From Holacanthus passer (lineage: Eukaryota; Chordata; Actinopteri; Pomacanthidae): a stretch of DNA of 64,000 nucleotides. A model generated the notes under the pieces. That model had not been told where the DNA came from. It was given only the letters and a program-made list of their open reading frames with translations, and made no database searches. The stretch is from positions 2,170,001 through 2,234,000 of the forward strand of contig JAFREQ010000026.1 in the NCBI GenBank assembly GCA_025331565.1, written 5' to 3'. Both the position numbers and the translations under genes were made by a program. Numbering within the stretch: position 1 is the stretch's first letter; every line of letters begins with the position of its first letter. Below are positions 12,449 through 24,616 of the stretch, piece by piece.

Positions 12449-13142
12449 GTGGTTTTTCTTTTTTTTTAATTCGTCAGTGTCTCTTTGCTTGTGTGTAATC
12501 ATATCAACATATGAGTGTGTATATGTATGTGCATCTCTTTACACCTGCTTATGTGTTTGTCTCATAATATACAACATTCATAACATGGACATATTTTCCA
12601 AAGGAGCTTCACAGTAAAAAAAAATTAGATTTCCTGCAGAGTTTCTGGTCCTATACAGGAGCGTCTGTATATGGTGTTGGACAGCAGGGCAGTTCAGTAT
12701 TCAGGTAGCCTGAGCTTTGATCATAGCGCAGACAGTTACATGAAAAAAAGCTTGTGTACCCCGGTGTGTCAGTACCGATTGATACTGTCTAACCTATACT
12801 GCTGCCACTTTTGTTGTCCAATATCTATGAAAAGAAGCAAAACAACCAGGGTAGCTTCTTACATTAAAGATAAAAACATGATTAAAACCTTCTATTAACC
12901 TTGAGCAAAATAATTTATTAATGCTTTGGCTGATTCAGATAAACAGCACAGCTACATTATCTGCCACAGCAGCTTTGCTGTAGACCTCTTAGCATTGCCG
13001 AGGGCAGAATGTGCAGAAAGTTACAAATTTCAGCTTCAACCAGAATGATTTAACCTCCCTTAACCTCCCAAAATGTAATGCTTAAAAACTTAAAATAAAT
13101 AAATAAATAGCTGTGGTGGAAATTCTGTTTAGACAAAAATAT

Positions 13143-13329
13143 TCGTCCATTAGCTCTACCTGTTTATCCTGGAGCGTGGGAGGCTGGAGCCGATCTCAGC
13201 TGACACTGGGCGAGAGGCGGGGTCGCCAGTCAATCACAGGGCTGACACATAGAGACGGACCATTCACACCCACAGGCAGTTTGAGAGTCACCAATTAACC
13301 TAACCTGCATGAAGTGGACTGTGGGAGGA
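13143..13329 (-). mobile_element. L2-type LINE 3'-end copy, minus strand
   Basis: The phrases 'gaggctggagccgatctcag', 'gggcgagaggcggggtcgcc', 'gtcaatcacagggctg', 'gagtcaccaattaaccta' and 'tggactgtgggagga' are the reverse complement of a very common fish LINE 3' region. The family recurs at 16150-16335 (degraded, + strand) and 44505-44638 (+ strand). A piece of the consensus between 'gaggcgggg' and 'tcgccag' is missing here. The 61-residue open frame at 13113-13298 is repeat sequence. Confidence 0.7.
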
Positions 13330-13572
13330 TTGGGATTATTAGCAGTAATATCATGAAAAATATGCTTTGCAGGTTTTGATGCTCAAACCTCTGCTTCTGT
13401 TGCCCACACTGAAGGTCACAGTGTGCTGTAAAGTACATGGGTCTGCAGTGGTAGCTTTTCTGCATCACTTTGCATGTTTAGGGGGTAAACCAGTGTTACC
13501 CCCCCTCTGTTAAAGTAGCTCAAAATGAAATAATTTATTTAGCTGTGGATTATGTTTGCATGTGTTCATCAG

Positions 13573-13688
13573 GCCCTGGCCAGTACAACCTCAGTGTGAA
13601 ATCCTTCCCTCAAATGGCTCTGATCTCCTCCAAGGAAGATCGATTCAAAGTCTCCATGAACACCAACCCTGGACCAGGCGCTTATCAG
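13573..13688 (+). CDS. stpg2: stpg2 coding exon (second from last), two PG-rich motifs
   Basis: The acceptor 'gttcatcag' is followed by two bases completing a glycine codon, then PGQYNLSVKSFPQMALISSK, EDRFKVSMNTNPGPGAYQ and donor GTAAAC in phase 0. The exon starts and ends on PG-x-Y signatures (GPGQYN and PGPGAYQ), the hallmark of SHIPPO/sperm-tail PG-rich repeats. The middle 'SSKEDRF' fits the usual spacer in which a basic/acidic SxxxRF precedes the next PGPG. Length is 116 bp. It joins the exon at 11059 in frame without a stop. Overlapping longer frames (13545-13850, 13556-13756) are read-through or other-frame shadows. Confidence 0.88.
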
Positions 13689-15884
13689 GTAAACATGCTA
13701 ACTCGAGTGAAACATTCTTACTTCCCAACACACTCCCATCCTACATGTCTCCTTGAGCAGCCAAGATTCAGTAGTAATGGACCTACATCGTTGTACATAT
13801 GGATGTGTGTGCCCTTGGATTTGAGTGTGTCTCTATACGACCAAGAGTGAGAGTATGATGAGAGTGTGTTTGTGTGTCTGGTGCATGCAAAGAGGCCACA
13901 AATATATCTCTGACATTACCTCTCGTTGTGATCCTCAGAGAATCTATCACATTTCTGTGACCTTGAGCTTTGCAGAAGAAATTGATTGCTTTATAAAAAA
14001 AAACATCCAAACTTTCTGTGGTTTCGAACAATCTGCACTGATGTAACATAAGGCTGAATGATACGGTTTCCTGCTCAAGGCAGATTTTCACTTTGTGAGA
14101 GAATTGCTCTTAATTGACCTGCCTGGTTAAATTAAACTGGGAAAAGTAAGTGCATTTTTATGAAGTGTAATGTTGTTTAATGCAGCCACCTTAGACTACT
14201 GACAGAGACAAATGCACTTTATGGTTGAAGCATAATGCAGTTGTAATGAAACCTAACCAGAACCTAATCTCTCTCTGCTCCATTTCAGTGTGTTTTAATA
14301 GGAAACTACAGCTTTGGGTTACAGCTGCTGGTGAATGTGTGTGAATGTGTGTGTGATGATTGAAAGAGCTGATGTTGCTTCCATTCCCTGCTGACTTTGA
14401 GTGGTGAACATCAAAGACAAAACCACTGGGTTTGATTTAAACCTCGCTACACAGTTCATCATCATGTTCATGTCCATGGGTGTAATGTTATCACAGATCT
14501 CTTTCTTCTCTTTCTCTCTGTCTGCCTGTCTCCCACTCTGTCTGCTGTCTCTGTGGGGATTTATCTCCCCAACTTTTCCCTCTCTTCTCTTCTGAACTTC
14601 ACTGTGTCTGTCTCTCCTCTCACTGTTTTGCCTATTTCTGCCTCAATGTCCCTCTCATCCTGTTATCCCCTTTCCTTTTTGGCATTTTTGCAAGAAGTCA
14701 CAGTTGTTTGGATTACAAATGGTTTGAGCATCACAACCATACTTGAAGGATTGTCTTCTGATCCATTTCCTGCCCTTCATTTTCATTTAGATTAAGAGAC
14801 AAAGAAAGAGAGAAAGAATTGAGAAAGAGAAACAGAAAATGGTTTCACAGCCAGATTTGACTGAAAAGGCTCAGTTCTTTAAGGGTGGATTTCATCGAAG
14901 CTGGGCAGCAATTTGGACAAAACCAGCCTTAATAAATAAAAATGAACATTAAATGTGGTCAAATCAACACTAAAATAAATCTAAAATCTTAACTCACAAG
15001 GAAGATGACGATGAAGATGAGGTGATGGAGGTAGCTGAGTCAGCAAACGATATTGACTGAGCGTGTCAGCGCAGTAACCGTGAGAGATGTCAGGTTATAA
15101 TGGCCGTGCTGTACAGCTGTTTGAAGACGATTGGACATTACAGCATGGACAGCCGATGAATGGGGATTCAGGTTAGCTGCACTGACTAGCTAACAGGCAG
15201 CATGAAGTTAATTTAGTTATCTGTGCGGACAAGGGGCTGCTGGGAAAAAAGTGAGCCCTGTCTCTGGGTGGAATGTAGTCTTTTTCCTGCAAACCTCTGC
15301 AACTTGTAATGTCATCAACATTATTATCTTGGTAAAGGCATGCTGCGTGCTTATTGGCTCACTGATGTTGTGAGATATACTCCCTAGGCATCAAAACAAG
15401 ACAAGGTGGTTTTTGGTACTTATCAAAGCAATTTGGTCGGTGCCATATAAGTATATATATATGTGTAAGTTCAGTACTAAGCTGGAGTCAAGACTGAAAA
15501 TTGTGTGTATGAGTGCCATTATGTGTGGGGTACATGACTAGTGGGTTTCAGTATTCTTAACACTAAACATTATGCCCCGGTGTGTGAGTGTGGCAGCGTG
15601 TCTCACTTTGTAAGTACTAAACCTCAGTAATGCAGGCAGAATACAGTGCATAATTTTTCCACATACATTTTAATAGCCTCTATCTTCCTATGCAGATGTA
15701 TGCTTATGGATGTTCTTTCATCACCATATGCTGTGTTTTTCCTCTCTTTAGCTGCTCTCCCCGTCCCTCTCTGCCTCTCACTGTGTCTCTCTGCTCCATT
15801 TCTCTCTGTTATAAGGGGAAACTGTAGCTGCGGGAATTTTTCCGCCAACAGTAGCTAGTAAAACTGTTGAAGTATCTCATATGA

Positions 15885-15920
15885 TCCTCCTCTCCTCTCC
15901 TCTCTTCTCCTCTCCTCTCT
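15885..15920. repeat. CTCCT-type polypyrimidine repeat
   Basis: Imperfect tandem TCCTC/CTCTC units. It is the end of a longer pyrimidine-biased patch within the stpg2 intron. Confidence 0.85.
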
Positions 15921-16149
15921 CATCTGAAGGTAGAAAAAAAAGATTCAACTAAGGCATTAAATTAAAAGTAAAATCAAAATCCTCCATTTTAGCTTGTCAA
16001 GTGTTTGTCTGCAGCCTCTTTAGTCAAATCAGAGAGTAGATGTAATGGTGGGAGATAATTGGCTGAAAGTTAAAATGGGCTATCTTTGCCAAACTTTGTA
16101 GCAGTGCAGTAACATGATTGGGTCTTTAATATCAGCAATAATCATACCA

Positions 16150-16335
16150 ATAAATAAGTCTTTTGTGTGGAGATCCTTCATGTTCCTCTGGTCCTTGCAT
16201 GGACTTCATATGGGTGCTCCATTGTCCTCCTGGCAGGTAAATTGGAAATTGCTTGTAGGTGTGATTGGCTGTCTGTTTCAATGTGTCAGCCCTCTAAACT
16301 GGCTACTTGTCCAGTGTTGCCAACTTGCTATTGTC
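16150..16335 (+). mobile_element. Degraded L2-type LINE 3'-end copy, plus strand
   Basis: The order 'catgttcctctggtcc...catggacttcat', 'aaattggaaattgcttgtag', 'gtgattggctgtctgtt', 'gtgtcagccctctaaactgg' and 'cttgtccagtg' follows the consensus of the repeat at 44505 and 13143 ('taaattgcccgtaggtgtga...cagccctgcgatgaactggcgacctgtccagggtg'), with many substitutions. It is the oldest-looking of the three copies. Open frames across it (16114-16356, 16167-16472) are repeat sequence. Confidence 0.6.
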
Positions 16336-17789
16336 AGCACTATTCGAGTAAATTGAACTTGTTGGGTAAAATTGGTGGCGTGCACATACACTTCACAACA
16401 GCACTACACATTTTGAAGTTAATATGTGACATTTTCAGATTTTTAAAGATGCCAACCCCCTGCAACATTTAAATGTGCTCATTGATGTTTCAATTAGTGT
16501 ACATTCACAAGTTTAACAGGTATAAACATTTTTTCCCCCTTTTTTCAAAATTTCTATGACTTGATGTGAGGTTTGTACATATGTATAAAGACCCTGTAAA
16601 CTAAGAAAGAAACCTATTGTGATTCATGCCTTACAGAGGTTAATGGCTCGGGTTAGCTTCAGGAGGCTCACTTCTTATTTTCTTTCAGTGGAATACATGT
16701 CTGAGCTCTCATCTCAGTAATTAGCTGTGTGACTGTAAATCCATACAACACTACGGGCCATACAGAGTTAAAACGGTGTGAAGAGGTGCAGGGAGGAGAA
16801 GTATAAGAGAGCGTTGAAGATACGCAGGCGGAGAGAGTGGGATGATAGCGATGGGAGAGAGGTGGGGAGGGGTGAGAGAGAAAGGAGAGAGGGGAATAGA
16901 GGTGAAGCAGCGAGGAAAGGGTGGTGGAAAAGCATCGAGGAAGAGAAGCTGAGAGATAGCAGTAAATGGAGCAGCTGAAGAGGGTAGTTAAATTCAACAG
17001 CTGAAAATGTGTTCTGAGGGCCTGCAGTCTGAAGGAGACGGCCACATAATGGAATAGTAGCTGTTTAAGCATCAGTGTGTGCGTATGTGCGTCCATCCAT
17101 ACATGTGTCTGCAATGTCACAAAGCCATCTACTTGAGTGGCATTAGGTCACAGGTGAGGGCTCATTTAGTGTTTCCATTAAATGCACCATGTTAGACACT
17201 TACTTCTTGGAAGTAGGCTTGATTACCTTTTTCATACAGCACGCTGCTCTCATTGGTTGAGCTTAATTTAACAGAGAGAGAGGAGTGTGGATGGAACACA
17301 GGAATATAAAAAGACACAGGGAGCAAACATCAAGCAGAAACAAATATTAATTAAACGCTGCGATCTCTGCTGATATATAAGCCTGCCGAATGCAGAGCAC
17401 ATACAGAGCCAAAAAGAAAGAAGCTCAAGTTTATTTGATGTTCATCACGAGTCGGAACAGAAGGTGTCTGTAACACTGACATTTCATCAAACCTTCCTCA
17501 GGGTGTGTTGTTTATGTCTCTACATGTGCTTCTTTCATGTGAGAGGTTTTATACTTGTACTTTTAAAGCTTCTACGTAGGAAGCACCGTCTCATTATGTT
17601 CTCATTTTTCTTCTGATGGGGGCAGTTAGGTAATATTCCCTTTTTTTTTTTAAATGCAAAAATGCCCCCTCATTGCTTTAACTCTTCACACCCACTCTGC
17701 ACAAACTTTCTGTTGCCGTGTAAAGTTTGCTTGCTATTTGCAGAGCTTGACACTCTAACTTACAGGTTAAATGCAATATAAAACTTTTA

Positions 17790-18990
17790 CACATTCAGAA
17801 GGCCCTATCTGCATAAATTGTCATCGCTAAACCTCTGTGTCTTGTTTTTCCATATGAATCCTCTGAATATTGTATCAACCTCTTAAAAAACCTCTTTTGA
17901 GGGGAAGGGGAATAGCTGCCATGAGGAAAGTAATCCTCAGTAAGACGTTTAAATTATTTTACCCAAAATAGTTAGAGGAAGAGATTTCCAACTCTCAGTG
18001 TTGTCTTTGACAGTTTTTTTCAAATAAAATGGGGCTATATAGTATATTAGACTTCAGACTCACACCAAGATAACACATTCCATCAGGCAGCCATTTAAAA
18101 GGCAAATGAGTAATATATGATTTATGGTGGTGAACATTTAAAGGTAAAGCCTCTGACACATCCTAATTAATCTCGAAAACCTCTGAATTACTTCATGGCT
18201 TCAAGAATATATTTAAGGGATGTTGGAGGATCTAATAATGTTAGCAAGATATCATCTGCATATCATATATTTTCATATACAGTATTGGGGCTGCAATACT
18301 TATGATGTTGTGATTTTCTCTAATCAATGTAGCCATAGGTTCTAATGAGAAAACAAAACATAGGACTCAAAAGACCACCTTGATCATACAAAACCTATTT
18401 GGTGTGTATGAGTATGAATGAGTTTAGGTTGAATTTCATCTAATCTCCTTGCAAATTTATTTTTGCATATATTTCTTTCCCCCAATATCCTCCACTTTGT
18501 AAGGGTTTTTTATTAGGTTTCTCTGGCCTCATTGAAAACCCTTTACAGTTTATCAACTAATTTGGATGTAAAAGGTTTATAGAAATCAGTAGCAAACCTG
18601 TCATTGCCGGGAGCTTTACCACTGGCCATGTTGTTGATGGCAGTTAAAATCTTAGCTTGAGAAATTGGTCTTTCAAGATTTTCACTATCTTCAGTGGATG
18701 AAGTAGGCAAATTTATTTTTACTGAAAAACATTTCCAAATCATCAGGTGATGGGTTAACCTCTGAAGAATATAGTGTTATATAATATTCCTTGAATCTCT
18801 TATTGATGTCTTCAGGGTACTTTAATATTTAACCACTTTCTCATTTAATTGCAGGAATCAGACGAGAAGTTCTCGCCTTTTGAAGCCTGTGGGCCACCAG
18901 TCTTCCGGCCTTATCTCCAGTTTCAAAGTATTTTGATTTTAAGTCATACAAGTCAAATTATATCTTTTTATATAATCATTTTTTGATTTC
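17790..18990 (-). mobile_element. L1-type LINE ORF2 remnant (reverse transcriptase), truncated and frameshifted
   Basis: On the minus strand, successive frames read like the L1 ORF2 polymerase. Near 18950-18840 there is a basic 'LETGDKAGRL'-like block. At 18743-18543 comes ILTAINNMASGKAPGND, where L1s have the SGKAPGPDG fingers motif. Around 18470-18330 is ARRLDEIQPKLIH. At about 18262-18180 lies the catalytic box YADDILLTLLDPPTSLKY, and after about 18120 PFKWLPDGMCYLGV, followed by a thumb-like region ending near 17790. Several stops and frame changes interrupt it, and neither ORF1, the endonuclease nor a poly-A tail is visible, so it is a dead internal fragment. It is antisense to stpg2, inside its intron. 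Confidence 0.8.
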
Positions 18991-21281
18991 TAACTTGGTT
19001 TTCAGCATATCAGTATATAACTAATCATTCCCTGGGTTTGCTTGTGAGCTCCTTTCAATTCAGAAAATTATTTCATGTATTCATTTCATCAATTTTTTGG
19101 CTCTTATTTTTTTCTGTTCACAGTTGTCTTAGAAAGTCAACGTGCCAGCACCATTTTGTTGGTGGAGTGTGCACACTCTTCTTCTTTACTGTTAGCTTGA
19201 TTGTAATTGTTTTATGCCAAGTAAAGCAGGTTTAAAGTAAACTTTAAATATTGAAACTGGAGAGCATGATCGGGACACGTCTCGCTCGACCGAGGCATCT
19301 ATGGAAGCCCTTTCACAGCTGGAGGTGATTGTTGGGAGACTTGGTTTGCATCCCATCTCACACCCACAATCAACTCTGGTTTCTTTTAACCATGACCTCA
19401 GTCATTTTTCAGACAAGTAGCTAAGTTGCCTTTAGTAAACTGAGCCTCGCCCGTAGAGGTGGCAGATCAGGCAGCACTCTTACAAATCATCACTGAAAAC
19501 CAACTTATATTGTTGTTTATGTATGTGCAGCAACATAAAGGCATCTCTTTGTGCAGTGAACATGCACGTTTCTGCATACTCCACATGCACACAGAATTAG
19601 CATCCTGTTTTGCTGGCATGTGTATCTGCATGTATGGGATGAAGGATGTGTTGCTTTTCTGTATGTGTCATGTACTGTATGTGTGTTGTGGGAAAGACTT
19701 AGCACCAAGCACTTTTGCTCCTGTGCACATTTGTACACGTCTGCGTATATACCGAGCAACATCATCACCGACTCCCCTTTCCCTTCTCCCCTCCTTGACC
19801 TAGTGAAACATCCCATAATCTCCCCCATCATTGCCATGCTGGAGGTGTCGTCACTTCCAAGGGCTCTTCCCCATCTCTCCGACCTCTTGGGCAACCCTGA
19901 GGGTGACCTGGAGTTGAACCCACAACCCTTTTCTCATTAGGATCAATACTGAGATCTGAGCGGCCCCGCCAATGTGCCTAAATCCTACTGTGGCACCTCT
20001 GGCATACTGATGTGCGTATGTGTGCTGGGAGGTTAGGGGAGGAGGTGGGGGGAGAATGAAGGAGAGAGAGAGACAGACAGAGAGAGAGAGAGAGATGGAT
20101 GGTAGGTGAAGTGGGTGAAGTGGGATTGACCCTCATGCATACAATATACGTATGCATGTATGTCTGCATCTTTGTGTGTGTGTATGAGAGAGAATTTGTT
20201 TTATGACATTTTTTTGGTGAGGTGATTTTGAGGTCAGACTTTGAAGTGCATGCAGGATTTTTTTTGGTACTGTTGGCTTTTTTCATGTTCCCCTTGGTAA
20301 GACAAGTTAAATTATAGTAGGCTGTGTGACTTGAACCATAATCATCTCGTTCTCTTGAAGCATTAACAGAAAGAATCGAGCCCCGCTGTCATGTGTTGGA
20401 CTTTGGGTAATTGTTGCATTTTAATTCTCTACATGTATGTGTCGCTTTTTGGGTGTGAGTTATCTTTAAAGTTAAGGTTGCAATGCAATCAATAAATAGT
20501 AAATTGTAATTTTGATTAAAATGACAGTCCAGTGACATTTTCTGTTCACACTACAAATGTCCAGCAGGACCGAGGGTCGAACAAAGACCTGACAAAGAAT
20601 TAGAATAAAAAAATCACTACATATATAGCTTAAATATACTGTGGCAAGGTTTCAACCATTTTTTGCAATCATTTGATGTTCTGGAACAAATCTGAGTAAC
20701 CAGCAGCAGTTTGATGCACATTTGATGAATATGAAGACATATTAAATTTATTAAAGGCAGAGACAGTTAAGGTTGCAGGTGTTAAAATTCTCAAAGCTGC
20801 AACAGCACAGTTCAACGTCGTTGTATGCAGACTGAAAGAGTGCCAGATGTTTTTACAGACCACCTATTGTGAGAGATGAGAGGTCGTGGACGTACATGAT
20901 TGGACGATGTGTGGAATATGTGACTATAAAATAACTTCCATGCTTGCCTGAAGTGCCGCAAGGCTCCATCCTTCAAAAAATGTGTTTTTGTGGCTTGTCC
21001 ATTTCTTAGAAGATGTTGTAGAGCTGTTTCACATGAGGCTGTTGGCTTTAGTAAGCAGGTTCATACACTGTCAAGGGATACAGTTTATGTGAAGTTTTAT
21101 TAGACTCTTAAATGGAGTAAAAAGCAGGGTGATTTGTGGAAAAGGCCAAGAACTGTTGATTACTCCTGTTTTAAAGACAAAGGACAACATCTGTCATTAC
21201 TCACTTCATCATACTGGCCTCCTTTTATTCAGCATTGCTCTTATTTTATCTTGCATCTCTGTTCTGTTTGTGTCTCTGCAG

Positions 21282-21449
21282 TTGAGTCCAGGTATGATGA
21301 ACACAGTAATGAAGGGCACCTTCAATGTGACGCTCAACAACCCTCTGGGTCCCTGCTGTGTCCCCCGTGTGGCCCCTGGCCCTTTAACGGCCCACAAGAC
21401 CATTAACACTGTCGCACCCGACACCTTCATCACCAGCAACACTTCTTAG
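21282..21449 (+). CDS. stpg2: stpg2 terminal coding exon with stop
   Basis: After acceptor 'gtctctgcag' the frame continues LSPGMMNTVMKGTFNVTLNN, then PLGPCCVPRVAPGPLTAHKT and ends ...APDTFITSNTS with TAG at 21447-21449. This is the final 55 residues. The pattern of a short SPG opening, a 'KGTFNVTLNNPL' core and a proline-rich end is what I associate with the STPG2 C-terminus, so it is the main reason for the gene name. Third-position GC is clearly higher than in the surrounding DNA, as expected for real coding sequence. The three exons here give 149 residues; the whole family member is several hundred residues long, so most of the protein is encoded upstream of the window. The frame 21134-21406 is a shadow. 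Confidence 0.85.
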   Translation: MSPGMMNTVMKGTFNVTLNNPLGPCCVPRVAPGPLTAHKTINTVAPDTFITSNTS

Positions 21450-22205
21450 AGCTCTTTGTGGGTCAAAGATTAGAGGTGGAAGGTGAGCGGCGCGAAAGGT
21501 CGAGCTTAAGGTTGTCACATTTCAATTCATATTCTGGGGAAAGCTGATTTTTCATGAATATTTATGGTTATACCCATTTCTGTTGAATATTTGATAGATA
21601 ATGAGTGAGCTTATTTTCAGTTATTGAAAAAGCTTATTAATTAAATTGGCAGAAATGTGGTGAGATCTATATATCACAATAACTACATGTATTGCAATTC
21701 AAAGCTTGAGGAGACTTTCTAAACTGTTTTTTGAGGAAGTGCGATAATGACAATCATCAGAAGCATGTTCTAGTTTTTAGAGTGTCTTTCTGGCGGCATT
21801 ATTTCTCCTCCCTGCCACCTCTTGAAAGCTTGCTTGAACAGTCTGTCCAGTCTCTGTTTGATTTGCTGTGTGTGCGTGTGTGTGTGTGTTTCAGCTCATT
21901 TCACCGTTAATTTACAAATTACAGCAGCAAATAATGTATGATTTTTTTTCAAACCTGAAGTTTGTCTTTTTTATGTTTTCAGGCAGCACATTTGAGGAAG
22001 ATAACTTCGATTTATTCAATGTCGCAAAGTGAAACATCTACAATGGACTGTGCATCTACAGCTGATGGTTCCCTCATACTTTACTCTCAGTAATGACAAG
22101 CTTGACACACTGATTCAGCTGTTTTTGTGGATCAGTTCCCTCTGTATAAACCTCTTTGCTAATCAATAACAATTATAAAGCTATTATTAATATGAATATT
22201 GCCTG
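21450..22205 (+). other. stpg2: Probable stpg2 3'UTR, with possible 3'UTR intron
   Basis: Just 33 bases after the stop there is a good donor (GAAG followed by GTGAGC, GT at 21483). A matching acceptor 'ttttatgttttcag' ends at 21982, so a 500-bp intron in the 3'UTR is possible. Such a junction would lie within 50 bases of the stop and should not trigger nonsense-mediated decay. A weak polyadenylation-like TATAAA occurs at 22174-22179; no canonical AATAAA follows closely. A TG-rich stretch lies near 21865-21895. Splicing and the end point are inferred only. Confidence 0.4.
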
Positions 22206-23044
22206 AGGTCCTTTGAAAGCATGTTACTCTTGAAGAGGACACCTTGTCCATCAAGCATTTTGCTTTCTTATAGCAGAGATCAAAAGATCCACCCTGACAT
22301 AAATAAGACAAAGATTAAAAATGATGGGATGGTTTCTTGCTATATTGATTTTACTCTATAATTTTACTGTACTGCTCGTATTGGTTAATGACAGGAGAGC
22401 CGGGTGAGTGGTAGCACAGGATCACTTGCCTTGAGCTCGATTTGAACTCACGCAGTCTGCATCTTAACTTCCAGGATTGTCAAAAAATCATTTTTTATTT
22501 AATGACAATGAGCCAGCACATGAGACAATTTGAAAAAATGCTATTAGAATTCCTAAAGATTCCTAAAGCTATGCATTATTGCTAAGCATGCATAAATGAT
22601 GAAGCCATTCATTATGCATACTTGTGCTGAAACAGGTGTGAAAGTCATATAGAAGACTTATAACTTGTGTTTTAGTTTGGTTGCACGCTGATATGCTTTG
22701 CTCATTAATCAAATTAGCCTCACCTTTTGTTTCATATACATACACAGTCACTACATACTGTGCAACACATCCGAAACAAAAGAGCCAACTGCATGTGAAA
22801 GTGCGTTCTGCTCATATATAAAAACACGAATTTTAGGTCCGATCTGTCGTGGCTTTATTTGGTGCTTTTGACTTGACTTTAACTCAGCATGCAGAGGAGA
22901 GATCTGATGTGTGACTACAGCATGAAATATTGAGTGTACAATGCTCTGATGCTTTGAAACGCCCTGGAAGAGGCGAGAGGCCAGAGATTCAAGACGAGGG
23001 ATGAGAGAAAAGTTCTGTGGAGCAGCAGTGGAAGAAACTATTCC

Positions 23045-23445
23045 TTAAAGGGATAGTGTAACATTTTGGGAAATATCCTTGTTTGCTTCCTTACCGTTAG
23101 ATAGAAGAGAAGATCGATACAACTCTCATATCCCATAAGTCTCTTAAATATGCAGCTTCAGTCAGCAGCCAGCCCCCAGAAAACTGGGGGGAGTCTAACT
23201 GCTGATTTCCTGGCAGCCTCACAGTGACGACTGTTGCCGGCCAAGAAATAGTCCGACACAAACCCATGTAAAACAACAACTTGTGTTTACACTTAAGTTT
23301 TTCTAATAACTAAGCAAACATGCTTGTTAATTAGTGAGCTTTAGAGCTACTAGTTAGAGGATATTGTTACCTTCAGACAGAGCCAGACTAGATTTGTCCT
23401 CTTGTTTCCATCTTTAGGCGAAGCTAAACTGTGTGGTACTTAATT
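23045..23445. repeat. Teleost foldback-type dispersed repeat
   Basis: Begins 'aaagggatagtgtaacattt', followed by 'gggaaatatccttgtttgct', 'agaagatcgatacaactctc', 'ttcctggcagcctcacagtg' and 'ccggccaagaaatagtccga', ending in 'agagccagactag' and 'cgaagctaaactg'. The two halves of the consensus are roughly inverted copies of one another, as in foldback or MITE-like elements. A second copy lies at 53538-53810. It is familiar from many fish genomes; the class is uncertain. Confidence 0.65.
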
Positions 23446-24596
23446 AAATCACAACACATCTGCCTTATTGTAACATGTGATATGTATTTTTGATTATACC
23501 TTTATTTATTATGGTAAACTAAACTGAGTGGTCTCACAACAAACAGCTAAGGTTAAACCCAAGGACACACCTACAGTAGTTTTTCAGCTGATTCAAAGAC
23601 CACTGAAAGGTCCACTACTGACCAATAGGGATACTTCTTTTTTACATCAAGGACATTGATATATATGTGTTGGAAAGTCAATGCCAAGTTTAAAATGACT
23701 GAAACATGAAGGGAGGACATTATGCTACAAAGTACATGTGAAAACATCTGAAAGGTGAAGTGAAATAAGCTCCTGACCTTGTACATGTGGTACCAGAGAG
23801 GCAGAGATGGTGGACTGCGACGAGGTGATGCAGGTGGTTCAAACTGTCAGATAAACCACTTTTACTGGCTGTTACAACTGGAGAGTGTAGATTTATGTTC
23901 CTCTTCTCTGCTGATCACTCACCATAAATCAGCTATTCATGGCTGTGTGTGAATGTGTGTGTTCTCGGCCCTTAAAGACTGAGAGAAAGAAAGCAACAAG
24001 AGGTGTTGTACGGATGAGACCGTGCATGTGGATGTTGTTCGGATGCAGTTTCCTCATATCTGATTTGAAATAACCTTTCCATTGAATGACTTGCTTCACC
24101 CCCTCCCCACTTCCTGTGTAGGATCCTTCCTTGTCCCGCTGTGTTCAAAATGTCTCTGTGAGCGTTCAGAGTAACAGGTTCGACGGAGTACAATGTCTCT
24201 GATTGCTCCTGTGGGCCTTTTAACCTAATGAGGTGTTTACCCCCTATCATTATTCAGCTGGGAGCGGAGCAGAGGGAGACGGATGGGAAAAGAGGGAGGC
24301 GGAGGGGGTAAAGAGAGGATGGTAAGATAAAGTGCAAAATGGAGACAGAAGAAGGCTAAGAAATAAAGGGGTGAGGAAAAAAGAAGCTGGTGGAAGATGG
24401 AGAAAAAGTGGGAGATTGTATATGGGCAGAGAGATCAGAGAGCTGAAAGAAAACGAGAGGCAGAGGAGGAAAGAAAGGCAGGGAGGAAGGGGAAAGAGCC
24501 CGGTGTTATTTATGCCTCCCTCGGCACTCGTCTTTACCTTTTTTTCCCTGCGAGCTGTTTTACATCGGCGATCTAATTAAATCAAATAAATCACAG

Positions 24597-24616
24597 CACA
24601 CACACACACACACACA
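24597..24616. repeat. (CA)10 microsatellite
   Basis: Uninterrupted CA run. Confidence 0.93.

Larger units (their letters stand above)
11225..13572 (+). other. stpg2 intron, 2348 bp
   Basis: A phase-1 intron with GT-AG ends, splitting a glycine codon. It contains a TCTA tetranucleotide array (11267-11344), a TG run (12425-12448) and a minus-strand LINE 3'-end copy (13143-13329). I see no additional exon. Confidence 0.75.
13689..21281 (+). other. stpg2 intron, 7593 bp, with L1 remnant
   Basis: A phase-0 intron with GTAAAC donor and 'ttctgtttgtgtctctgcag' acceptor. It holds a CT-rich stretch (14500-14640), a second CT-rich patch (15745-15920) containing tandem CTCCT units, a degraded LINE 3'-end copy (16150-16335), a purine-rich tract (16780-16980), and the minus-strand L1 remnant (17790-18990). 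I see no further stpg2 exon. Confidence 0.7.

Noticed and set aside
16668..17120. 150-codon minus-strand frame
   Set aside because: Serine/leucine-rich translation of a purine-rich tract on the + strand; no motif and no gene context.
21129..21281. Extension of the last stpg2 exon upstream to an ATG at 21129
   Set aside because: The acceptor at 21280-21281 and in-phase joining to the previous exon explain the frame; the upstream part has intron-like T-rich sequence.
22395..22470. tRNA gene candidate ('gagtggtagcac ... ctcgatttgaactc')
   Set aside because: Box A and B are imperfect and no cloverleaf with a paired acceptor stem can be drawn; at most a weak SINE trace.
24250..24500. Lysine/arginine-rich frame at 24332-24580 as a nuclear protein exon
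   Set aside because: Purine-rich low-complexity sequence without splice sites or motif.
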